From Pseudomonadota bacterium (GTDB taxonomy: Bacteria; Pseudomonadota; Gammaproteobacteria; Halothiobacillales; Halothiobacillaceae), in contig JAJYPA010000042.1 of NCBI GenBank assembly GCA_021795795.1, forward strand, positions 1 to 31,067: DNA of 31,067 nucleotides, in the 5' to 3' direction. Below, piece after piece: positions 23,789 to 31,067 of this stretch. Under the pieces are notes generated by a model. That model ran no database searches and was not told the origin of the DNA. It saw only the letters and a program-made list of their open reading frames with translations. Each line of letters begins with the position of its first letter. Position 1 is the stretch's first letter. The translations under genes were made by a program, and so were the position numbers.

Positions 23789-25768
23789 TTATTTTTTGGG
23801 TGCAGTGATTGCGGGCAGGCCACCGATATAACCCACATCCGCTTGCAGGTAGTAATTCAATGTACCAACACTATTAACGCCGAAGAGTTTTTCGGCCTCG
23901 GCCTTCAGCTTCGTGGTCAGGTTGGCATCTTGGCTCTTGATCCAGTCGCCTTGGTGTTGCGTGTTGCTCATGATGTAAGCATAACCACCAATATCGTCCA
24001 CGATCTGCAAGCCGGTGGCTTCGGCGCCCGCCGCTGTGGACAAAATCCGCGAGAGTTTTTGGCTGTCGATGTTATAGGCCCAGACAAAATTGTTCACGTG
24101 GTTACCTGAGTCTTCGCCAACAAACAATGTACGCATCGGCTCGGAGTAGAACAGGTTGTCAGTGTTCGCGATGAAGTTCACATCTGCCGTATTACCGTTG
24201 GCATCCGCAACAATGGGTTTGCCGAGCAGCATCGGCTCCACATATGCCTTGGTGGCAACATAGGCTGAGTTGATCGGGTTGCCCGCTGTATCCTTTTGAT
24301 TGGCCGCCAGATCGAAGGTGTAAGTTGCCCCCGCCGTGTTCCCCGCCGCACGGATGTCATCGACCGGACCACCATCGTTAGTCAACATCGAAGATTGGAT
24401 GTAACTGATGGCGTAGTACATTTTCTTGTCTTTATCATTAAACGCCACGCCCTCACCTTTGGTGAATTCAGTGGTTGCCCCCAAGTAGGCCGCATAGCGC
24501 CGTGTTTCCAGGAAAGCGGCTGCCTGTTCCATACCGGGCTTGAGCTTAATCCAGACGGTTTGAGCAGAACCAGCACGGGTCGGGATGTAACCGGGTGTAT
24601 CCGTTAAGGCGATTTCGAAAATATCGTTGATCGTGATGTTGCTATCAACGATGGCCTTGATTTCATCGTAGGTGCCGTGACCCAGTTTGACCCAGGAAAT
24701 AGTGGCGCCCGGTCCATCCGCTCCATCTGGTGATGTTTGATTCCACTTGGCTGCGTAAACGGTGCCGCCTGCTTTCGGGTTGTTGGCTACATCGCCCACG
24801 AACATGAACAAACCAGCGTAGGCGCCATCGTCGCCATAAACAGCAGTGCGACCATCTGCCGCCCAGCGCGCCAATTCCCAGGTACCGCGCCCCATTTCAT
24901 AATGCTTGGTGACGTCATAGCTGCCGTCTTTTTTAACCGCGACCTCAACGGGAAAGCCATACTGATACGGATTTGCCGTTTGCGTATTATTAAAATACAC
25001 CTCAGTCAGGGCTTTTAAGCCAGCCGCCGTCGTGGTGTATTTTTTCTCGCTAGGCACGAAGTAAAGGTCATAATCCTCCTCGCCACCCATATGGGTATTC
25101 CATGGTGTGGGGCCGCCCGCGCAGAAAATCCAACCGCCTTTGACGCTCGCAAAATCAACCGGCTGCTGGCTGACCACCGATAATGTTCCATCCTTGTCCT
25201 GATTTATGGATGACAGGCTCATCTCCATCGGCATACGGCTGTACCAACCGGCTGCTTTGTATGATTTTTGTCCATCTGCAAGAATACTGTCGTATTCCCA
25301 GTGGGTTACCATGAACAGATTGCCGTCCACGTTCAAAAGACTGTTGGCATCCGGCGTTTCGGCAATGACCGGAGCGCCATTTGGATCCATGATGGGCTTC
25401 ATGTCCGTATCATACAGTTGGCCGGCGGCCTGCTTGCTGCCATTGACGGTTGTAACCTGATCGGTGTTTTTGAACAACCTGTTGTACGTCAATGGAAAAT
25501 CTTTGGTGCTGCCATCGCTGTACGTCACCGTCGCTACCGATTTGGTATGGGTCGTTACAAACTCGGCATCCGTGCTTGCTACCGGTGTCGCCGAGAAGGT
25601 AACGCTGGTTGCAATTGGTGCTGGTGTTGGGGTTGGTGTTGGTGTTGGTGTTGGTGTTGGTGTTGGTGTTGGGGTTGCACTGGCTGTTGAATCGTTCGAG
25701 CTATTGCAACCAGTCAAACCAACTGCGAGAACGCCGGCAATGGCCAGCGCGAGGATATTCTTGTTCAT
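23789..25768 (-). CDS. PhoX-like (DUF839) lipoprotein, possible alkaline phosphatase
   Basis: The 659-residue protein has a lipoprotein signal with lipobox LTGC (Cys21) and a Thr-Pro repeat linker (about 33-50), then a long beta-rich domain resembling DUF839/PhoX propellers. Segments supporting this are GGWIFCAGGPTPWNTHMGGE, YQYGFPVEVAVKKDG, YEMGRGTWELARWAADGRTA, YGDDGAYAGLFMFVG and LFVGEDSGNHVNNFVWAYN. PhoX enzymes are calcium/iron phosphatases, usually exported by Tat; this one instead has a lipoprotein signal, so it may be an outer-membrane paralogue with another substrate. GGAG precedes the ATG. Two weak Pho-box-like heptamers lie at 25847-25864. Confidence 0.8.
   Translation of the reverse strand: MNKNILALAIAGVLAVGLTGCNSSNDSTASATPTPTPTPTPTPTPTPTPAPIATSVTFSATPVASTDAEFVTTHTKSVATVTYSDGSTKDFPLTYNRLFKNTDQVTTVNGSKQAAGQLYDTDMKPIMDPNGAPVIAETPDANSLLNVDGNLFMVTHWEYDSILADGQKSYKAAGWYSRMPMEMSLSSINQDKDGTLSVVSQQPVDFASVKGGWIFCAGGPTPWNTHMGGEEDYDLYFVPSEKKYTTTAAGLKALTEVYFNNTQTANPYQYGFPVEVAVKKDGSYDVTKHYEMGRGTWELARWAADGRTAVYGDDGAYAGLFMFVGDVANNPKAGGTVYAAKWNQTSPDGADGPGATISWVKLGHGTYDEIKAIVDSNITINDIFEIALTDTPGYIPTRAGSAQTVWIKLKPGMEQAAAFLETRRYAAYLGATTEFTKGEGVAFNDKDKKMYYAISYIQSSMLTNDGGPVDDIRAAGNTAGATYTFDLAANQKDTAGNPINSAYVATKAYVEPMLLGKPIVADANGNTADVNFIANTDNLFYSEPMRTLFVGEDSGNHVNNFVWAYNIDSQKLSRILSTAAGAEATGLQIVDDIGGYAYIMSNTQHQGDWIKSQDANLTTKLKAEAEKLFGVNSVGTLNYYLQADVGYIGGLPAITAPKK
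25624..25675. repeat. Hexanucleotide repeat encoding a Thr-Pro linker
   Basis: GGTGTT (with GGGGTT variants) is repeated about nine times in tandem on the plus strand; on the coding strand it gives Thr-Pro units. A 6-base unit can gain or lose copies without changing frame, so linker length could vary between strains. Confidence 0.85.
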
Positions 25769-26015
25769 CGTTGAGGCTCCAGGAATTATTTGGCATTCAA
25801 TATCAAGCCAAAATTGGCTTGTGGAGCGCTACTTTAGGGAGCTTCGATGAAGGGTGAGTGACACCGGGATGAACCTTAGATTAAGGTTAAATGCAAGTAA
25901 TAATTACTAGCCGTGGAATTTGTTTGCCGGGATTTTGGTAAGTCTGAACTTCATCAACCCTGTTTTTAATCGCCAGTTCATGGCTGTCGCCACGAAAAAC
26001 CTCTTCACTTTTTAT

Positions 26016-26042
26016 TTCATAAATGTATTATCTATTTATGAA
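26016..26042. promoter_or_regulatory. Probable MarR-type operator at the efflux operon start
   Basis: TTCATAAAT (26016-26024) and ATTTATGAA (26034-26042) form a perfect 9-bp inverted repeat with a 9-base spacer. It overlaps the preferred ATG (26038). MarR regulators bind AT-rich palindromes of this kind at the promoters of their own efflux operons, and a MarR gene is second in this operon. Binding here is inferred. Confidence 0.6.
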
Positions 26043-27522
26043 TAGAATCGCCCATCAAGTGTCTACACTTCGTATCAGCGCCATCGGCGCTGTGTGCGCG
26101 CTGCTGGCAGCATGCGCCGATCCGTCGGGCATCCTGCCGCACGCTCGGCCCACGACTGTCGGTCAGCTGAACTTAAGCACGGGCTTGTCCCACCAAACTG
26201 ATGAAGAAGCCAGCGCCAGCAAGGCGCAGGCATGGTGGCTCGCATTGCACGACCGGCAGCTCGACGCGCTGATGATGCAGGCACTGACGCACAACCCCGA
26301 TCTCGCCATTGCACGGGCGCGCATCCGGCAGGCGAAAGGATTGAGTGAAGCCGCCGGGGCCGTCGAGCGACCGCGCGTTGATCTGGATGCCCACGTCGGC
26401 AGGGCACACTGGACCAACAACCAGTTCTTCCCCCCGCCATTCGGCGGCAGCACGACCTGGGACAATGGCTTTAATCTTTCCGCCAGCTACGCTCTGGATT
26501 TATGGGGAAAGAATCGGGCGATCGTTCAGGCGGCCGAAGATCGCCTCAAGGCCAGTGTCGAGGCCAGAAATGCCGCCGCTTTGCTGCTTTCGAGCCAACT
26601 GGTGGGCGCGTATCTGCACTATGCCGCCGATGTCGCGCTGTTGCGAACGGCCACCGAACGCCAGGCAGAAGCCGACCGGGCCGTACAAATCGAACAGATT
26701 CGCCTCGATCACGGCCTGACGGATGCGGCTCATCTGTACGATGCCCAACTGACCGCCGCCCGCGATCAGGAAGAGGTAGCCACCTACTCGGGAGACCTGC
26801 ACCTGCGTGCCGAGCAGATTGCCGTCTTGACCGGGCGGGGTACGGCGACAGACACCCCGCTGCAAGCGCCGACGGTCGTGTTGGGCGATGATTGGTCGGT
26901 ACCGCATGACGTACCGACGAACCTAATCGGCAGCCGCCCGGACGTCCGCGCCCGACGCCTGCAGATGGAAGCGGCCGCCCGGGACATTCACGTCGCTCGG
27001 ACGGCGTTTTACCCCGACATCAACCTTGCCGCGTATCTGGGCGGACTTGCCGCTTCCGGCGGTTTAACGAGTTTCCTGCAATCGAATTCCGCGCACTATG
27101 GCGTCGTTCCTGCACTCACCCTGCCCATTTTCGAAGGTGGACGACTGCGCGGACTGTTGCGCGCGCGCACCGCCGCCTACGACGAAGCCATCGCCGAATA
27201 CAACAAGACGCTGCTCACCGCCTTGCAGCAAACGGCCAGCGCCCTGACGCAACTCCACACGCTTGCCGAACGCCGTGAGGCATTGAACGACGCACGACGC
27301 GCCGCCGATGCCGAGGCGAAACGCGCCGAACAGCGCTTTGCCGCAGGGTTGACCAATCGTTTTCCCGTGCTGGCCGCCCGACAATCCGTGCTCAATCTGG
27401 AAGCGCAACGCATTTCGCTGAATGCCGAGGCCAGCGCCGCACTCGCTCAGTTGTACGCTGCGCTCGGCGGAACCGTTCTGCCCCACACCCTGCCCCATGC
27501 TTCACAAGGAGTCACCGGATGA
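26038..27522 (+). CDS. NodT-family outer-membrane efflux lipoprotein
   Basis: The 494-residue TolC-like channel has a lipoprotein signal with lipobox LAAC (Cys26). Two OEP repeats follow: WWLALHDRQLDALMMQALTH and NPDLAIARARIRQAKGLSEA, then later GSRPDVRARRLQMEAAARDI and FEGGRLRGLLRARTAAYDEA in the second half. The conserved first-repeat segment YALDLWGKNR is present. It forms the outer-membrane duct of a tripartite pump with the HlyD-like and FUSC proteins downstream. The ATG at 26038 lies within the palindrome; another at 26023 is possible. No strong ribosome site is seen. Its stop overlaps the MarR start by 4 bases. Confidence 0.92.
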   Translation: MNRIAHQVSTLRISAIGAVCALLAACADPSGILPHARPTTVGQLNLSTGLSHQTDEEASASKAQAWWLALHDRQLDALMMQALTHNPDLAIARARIRQAKGLSEAAGAVERPRVDLDAHVGRAHWTNNQFFPPPFGGSTTWDNGFNLSASYALDLWGKNRAIVQAAEDRLKASVEARNAAALLLSSQLVGAYLHYAADVALLRTATERQAEADRAVQIEQIRLDHGLTDAAHLYDAQLTAARDQEEVATYSGDLHLRAEQIAVLTGRGTATDTPLQAPTVVLGDDWSVPHDVPTNLIGSRPDVRARRLQMEAAARDIHVARTAFYPDINLAAYLGGLAASGGLTSFLQSNSAHYGVVPALTLPIFEGGRLRGLLRARTAAYDEAIAEYNKTLLTALQQTASALTQLHTLAERREALNDARRAADAEAKRAEQRFAAGLTNRFPVLAARQSVLNLEAQRISLNAEASAALAQLYAALGGTVLPHTLPHASQGVTG

Positions 27523-28046
27523 CCAAACCAACACCCGCCGCAACTCTGGCAAAGAGCTTTGCGCCAGCGGACGCCCGCCTCGCCCTGACGGCGAAACGTT
27601 TTCCCGCCTTCGATCGGAAAACCGTCACCCTCGCGCGACTGACCAACTTCGTCGCCAAGGGCCTCGCCAATCATGCCAACCGTGCCCTCAAACACCATGG
27701 ATTGAATCACACCGGCTACGCCGTCATGGTCATGCTTTTCGGTTCGATCGACCAGACGCTGACACCCTCGCAACTGGTGGACGCCACCCATGAAAAATCC
27801 GCAAACATCACCCGTATTTGCGACGATCTACTGCGTCAAGGCCTGATTTCCCGCGAAGTCGATTCCGTTGATCGCCGCAAGGTACAGGTTCGCCTGACGA
27901 CGGCCGGCGAGAAACGGATCACCGAAGTTCTCCCTGATGTCGTCGCGGTAACCCGAAACAATTTCGCCCTGCTGGACACAGCGGAACGCCTGCAACTCGA
28001 CTATCTGTTGCGCAAGGTCATCGAAGGGCAGGAACAGATGCCGTGA
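27519..28046 (+). CDS. MarR-family transcription regulator
   Basis: The 175-residue protein has a MarR winged helix: helices TLARLTNFVAKGLANHANRAL and HTGYAVMVMLFGSIDQTL, recognition region PSQLVDATHEKSANITRICDDLLRQG, and the wing LISREVDSVDRRKVQVRLTTAGEK (about 110-135). It is likely a repressor of this operon that lets go when it binds a phenolic or aromatic compound; the ligand is inferred from the AaeB-like pump. ATGA overlap joins it to the NodT gene, and its stop overlaps the next GTG start. Confidence 0.92.
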   Translation: MTKPTPAATLAKSFAPADARLALTAKRFPAFDRKTVTLARLTNFVAKGLANHANRALKHHGLNHTGYAVMVMLFGSIDQTLTPSQLVDATHEKSANITRICDDLLRQGLISREVDSVDRRKVQVRLTTAGEKRITEVLPDVVAVTRNNFALLDTAERLQLDYLLRKVIEGQEQMP

Positions 28047-30226
28047 ATCCGGAACCGTCACAGTCCGCGCTCATCGGGCGGCAACGCCTGGTCGCCTTGC
28101 AGAACTTCTTCAAGGAAGAGGCGGTAAGCTGGCTGTTCGTGCTCAAAACGTTAATCGCCGCGCTGATTGCCCTCTGGCTGGCCTATCGACTGGAACTGGA
28201 ATCACCGAAGACAGCGGTCGTTACCGTATTTATCGTCATGCAGGCCCGAACGGGGATGGTGCTGGCGAAAGGCTTCTACCGCGCCCTGGGCACGATTATC
28301 GGCAGTGGCGTGGCACTGCTGCTTGTGGCCGCTTTCGCACAGGAACGGGTTATGTTCCTGATCGGGCTGGCGATCTGGGTTGGCATGCTGACGGCGGGTG
28401 CAACGACCTACCGCAACTTTCAGTCCTACGCCTTCGTGCTGGCGGGCTACACCGCGTGTCTGGTCGGCCTGCCCGCCGCCATGGATCCCAATGCCGCATT
28501 TGATATTGCCGTCACGCGGCTCACCGAAGTCCTGCTTGGCATTCTGGTCGCCAGCACCATCAGCGGACTTGTCTTCCCGCTTTCGATACGCGAATTGTTG
28601 CTTTCGGCCGCACTCAAGCGATTCGCGACCTTTGCCAACTCCACAGGTCGAGCGCTCAGTTTCGGAGTTCCCACTGAGGAATGGGGCAGCCTGCACCTGA
28701 AGGCAATCAACGAAATCGTCACGCTCGACAGCTACCGCTCCGTCGGGATTTTCGACAACCCTAAAACCCGCCTGCAAAACCAGACCATTCTGCGCATGAG
28801 CGCCGATCTGATTGCCGCTGCCAGCACGCTGCACGTTCTGAACCGACACATCCTGCGGCTCAACGACCCCAGCATGAATGCCGTCCGCGAAGCGCTCGAT
28901 CCCCTGCTGGCCACTGGCGTGCGGCTACTGCAAACCCATGTTCCGACATCGGCCTTTGAAGCACAGCAACTCATGTCGTATATCGGCGAGTGGCAGGCCG
29001 AAATACAGAAACACAAATCCAGAATCCAGGCAGAAAACACGTTCTCACCCGAACAACAACTCGCCTTCGATACGGCACTGATGCTGCTCGAACAGTTTCT
29101 CGATGAATTCCGGCACTATGGGCGCAGTCACTCGGCCCTGCAGGACGCACGAATCATTGAGGATGATGACCAGGCGCCGCCTCTGATTCAGCATGGTCGT
29201 CACGCGACGGATTTCTCACAACCCCTGATCGCGGGATTGCGCACCGTGTTGATTCTGGGCGTGATGTCGGTGTTCTGGATCAACTCGTCATGGCCGACCG
29301 GCGTTCTGGCGCTCACCATCGCCGTTGTCGTCAGCGCCCTGTTTTCCACCGCACCGAACCCCGCCAAGATGGTTTTCCAGATGTGGCAGGGGATTGCCCT
29401 GTCGTTCGTCGCCGCCTTTGCTTTCCAGTTCACGGTGTTGCCCAATCTGCATGGCTTCACGCAATTGACGTTCGGGTTGGTACCGTTTCTGGCCTTTGGT
29501 GCCTATTTAATGACCCGCCCGAAATGGGGTGCGATCGGGGTGGGCTTCGGGCTGTTTTTCAGTACCTTGGCCATTCCGGACAATGTCACCCAATTCAACT
29601 ACGCCGGGCTATTGAACAGCGGGATCGCCCTACTGGTCTCGGCCACGATCGCGGCGCTCGCCTTCTTGACCGTCATGCCCATGGGCAACCAGTTGTCGCG
29701 CTATCGCATGATGCGGGCACTGAATCGACAGCTCATCGTCGCCTGCCAGAACCCGCTGACCGGTCTGCGCCCGCAGTTTGAACGCGATACCCGCGAGTTG
29801 CTGCGGCAGATCGCCGGCATGCGTGGTTTCAACACAGCCAAAGATCGCGCCACATTGACCGAAGCGCTGACCATCCAGGAACTGGGCAGCGCCATCCTTG
29901 AATTGCGCACGCTGCTCGGACAACCCCATTCGCTCGATGCCACCCGACTGTCGTCCGTTCAAACGGCCATTTCCGCCTTGGCCCGGTTTTACCGCCATCG
30001 AAATCAGCGCAATTTGCGCGCGCTTCAGCAGGCATTCAACAACGTCATCCCACAGGTATTCGACCAAGTATTCGATACCAAGGGAAAAGAGCCGACATCC
30101 AATGACCGGAAAATCCAGATTTACCTGCACCTGATTCAACTTCAGGTTCAAGCCCTGTCGGATATCGGCCGCCCTGCCGCCCCCGAGCCGGAAGTGAGCA
30201 AGGAGGTAGCCGGTTATGCCGCGTGA
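28043..30226 (+). CDS. FUSC/AaeB-family inner-membrane efflux protein
   Basis: The 727-residue protein has two membrane blocks of about five or six helices each (about 33-180 and 395-525), each followed by a long cytoplasmic region, the layout of AaeB/FUSC aromatic-acid efflux proteins. Characteristic segments are LALYRLELESPKTAVVTVFI-like membrane entry (LIALWLAYRLELESPKTAVV), VMQARTGMVLAKGFYRALGT and, in the second block, WINSSWPTGVLALTIAVVVS. It is probably driven by the proton gradient. The start is a GTG overlapping the MarR stop. It is followed by DUF1656 and HlyD genes, as in the E. coli aaeXAB set, though in another order. Confidence 0.9.
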   Translation: MNPEPSQSALIGRQRLVALQNFFKEEAVSWLFVLKTLIAALIALWLAYRLELESPKTAVVTVFIVMQARTGMVLAKGFYRALGTIIGSGVALLLVAAFAQERVMFLIGLAIWVGMLTAGATTYRNFQSYAFVLAGYTACLVGLPAAMDPNAAFDIAVTRLTEVLLGILVASTISGLVFPLSIRELLLSAALKRFATFANSTGRALSFGVPTEEWGSLHLKAINEIVTLDSYRSVGIFDNPKTRLQNQTILRMSADLIAAASTLHVLNRHILRLNDPSMNAVREALDPLLATGVRLLQTHVPTSAFEAQQLMSYIGEWQAEIQKHKSRIQAENTFSPEQQLAFDTALMLLEQFLDEFRHYGRSHSALQDARIIEDDDQAPPLIQHGRHATDFSQPLIAGLRTVLILGVMSVFWINSSWPTGVLALTIAVVVSALFSTAPNPAKMVFQMWQGIALSFVAAFAFQFTVLPNLHGFTQLTFGLVPFLAFGAYLMTRPKWGAIGVGFGLFFSTLAIPDNVTQFNYAGLLNSGIALLVSATIAALAFLTVMPMGNQLSRYRMMRALNRQLIVACQNPLTGLRPQFERDTRELLRQIAGMRGFNTAKDRATLTEALTIQELGSAILELRTLLGQPHSLDATRLSSVQTAISALARFYRHRNQRNLRALQQAFNNVIPQVFDQVFDTKGKEPTSNDRKIQIYLHLIQLQVQALSDIGRPAAPEPEVSKEVAGYAA

Positions 30227-30416
30227 AATTCCGTTGTTCGATGCGCTGATACCGACGTTGCTGCTCATCCTGATCGGCAGCGCCCTGATCTACGTGCTTA
30301 TCGATCAACTTCTGCGTGATGTCGATTGGGATCGTTTTGTCTGGCACCCGGCCCTGTTCCGGTTTGCCCTGTTTGTGATTTTGTTCAGTGGCCTTGGGCT
30401 ATGGTGGTACTCATGA
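30216..30416 (+). CDS. DUF1656 small membrane protein (AaeX-like)
   Basis: The 66-residue protein starts MPREIPLFDALIPTLLLILI and has two transmembrane helices (about 10-30 and 45-64) with DRFVWHPALFRFALFVILF between and within, the usual DUF1656/AaeX pattern. Its ATG lies within the last codons of the FUSC gene (11-base overlap), and its stop overlaps the next start. It is always found beside FUSC/HlyD pumps and is presumed to be a pump subunit, but its role is unknown. Confidence 0.93.
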   Translation: MPREIPLFDALIPTLLLILIGSALIYVLIDQLLRDVDWDRFVWHPALFRFALFVILFSGLGLWWYS

Positions 30417-31067
30417 AACTCGCTGCGGTCGGCCGCTTTGTTTTAACCAGCTTGATTGTCGGAATCGCCGTCTATCTGGGGTACCAATTATGGCTGCGCT
30501 ACATGGATTCACCCTGGACCCGCGATGGTCGGGTGCGGGCTAATATCGTGCAGATCACGGCTGATGTCGGCGGCCGCGTGGTTGCGGTTCCGGTACACGA
30601 TAACGAATTCGTCCACCGGGGTGATGTTCTGTTTGAAGTGGACCCAGCGCGCTACCAGCTCGCACTCGCCAATGCAAAAGCGCACCTGGCTGCGACGCGA
30701 GCGACACTTGAAATGAAGCGGCAGCAGGCCAAACGACGGGTCGCACTCGATCCTGAAGTAGTATCCGCCGAGCAGAATAACGACACGCAGATGGCCGCAC
30801 AGGAAGCTATGGCAGCCTACGACCAGGCAAAAGCCGAACTGGACCTCGCCAAACTCAATCTGCAGCGAGCCACCGTTCGCGCGCCGGTCAACGGCTATGT
30901 CACCAACCTGTTGTTGCGCCCCGGCGACTACGCTGCCGTCGGTGCACCCAAAATGGCCATCGTCGATGCCGACTCGTTCTGGGTATACGGTTATTTCGAG
31001 GAAACGCGTTTGCGGCATCTTCAAGTCGGCGATCCGGCACGGGTAACCTTGTTGGGGCACACCAAGG
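30413..31067 (+). CDS. HlyD-family membrane fusion protein (AaeA/EmrA-like), cut by the window end
   Basis: The visible 218 residues hold an N-terminal transmembrane anchor (about 8-30, FVLTSLIVGIAVYLGYQL), a biotinyl-lipoyl-like half motif (ANIVQITADVGGRVVAVPV, then VHRGDVLFEVDP), a coiled-coil hairpin of Ala/Gln/Lys-rich helices (about 85-150) and the second half (LQRATVRAPVNGYVTNLLLR, PGDYAAVGAP). It would link the FUSC pump to the NodT channel in the periplasm. ATGA overlap joins it to the DUF1656 gene. The C-terminus lies beyond base 31067. Confidence 0.92.
   Translation, partial: MKLAAVGRFVLTSLIVGIAVYLGYQLWLRYMDSPWTRDGRVRANIVQITADVGGRVVAVPVHDNEFVHRGDVLFEVDPARYQLALANAKAHLAATRATLEMKRQQAKRRVALDPEVVSAEQNNDTQMAAQEAMAAYDQAKAELDLAKLNLQRATVRAPVNGYVTNLLLRPGDYAAVGAPKMAIVDADSFWVYGYFEETRLRHLQVGDPARVTLLGHTK

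Overview
The window looks like a chromosomal segment of a GC-rich gammaproteobacterium. Supporting signs are the Lol lipoprotein-release genes, MtgA, a type IV pilin, a NodT/AaeB/HlyD-type efflux operon and a sucrose-synthesis operon. That combination would fit a halotolerant, Halothiobacillus-like sulfur oxidiser, but this placement is inference; no rRNA or other phylogenetic marker is present.

Region 1-4360 is accessory DNA and visibly more AT-rich than the rest. It reads as part of an integron cassette array with no integrase in view. Cassette 1 encodes a small lipoprotein and ends in a well-formed attC. Cassette 2 encodes a reverse transcriptase (RT) overlapping a PD-(D/E)XK nuclease-like protein and ends in a second well-formed attC. 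Cassette 3 holds a MITE-like inverted-repeat element and an inverted parDE toxin-antitoxin pair whose toxin has an in-frame stop. The array fades into a truncated attC-like sequence. The RT-nuclease cassette is the best candidate for an undescribed defence system.

Region 4362-8936 is a metal-homeostasis locus. An ECF sigma factor and RskA-like anti-sigma factor are divergent from a RiPP operon of the bufferin/HvfABC type: a secreted precursor with four 11-residue Cys repeats, an MNIO (DUF692) enzyme and its DUF2063 partner. Next comes a decayed DUF255/thioredoxin-like gene with five in-frame stops but an intact reading frame. Tandem 110-bp palindrome-rich repeats follow (9026-9333).

Region 9362-19731, all on the minus strand, carries cell-envelope genes (UDP-sugar dehydrogenase, mtgA, an orphan type IV pilin, an MscS-like channel). 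It then carries a tightly overlapping sucrose operon (GH100 invertase, sucrose-phosphate synthase with a degenerate phosphatase domain, separate sucrose-phosphate phosphatase) and the lolC/E-lolD pair.

Region 19915-25768 has small secreted and membrane proteins, a secreted propeller-like protein, a diheme c-type lipoprotein and a PhoX-like (DUF839) lipoprotein. Region 26016-31067 is a compact efflux operon: NodT-type outer-membrane lipoprotein, MarR regulator, FUSC/AaeB inner-membrane protein, DUF1656 protein and a HlyD-type adaptor cut by the window end. A perfect 9-9-9 palindrome overlaps the first start codon and is a likely operator.
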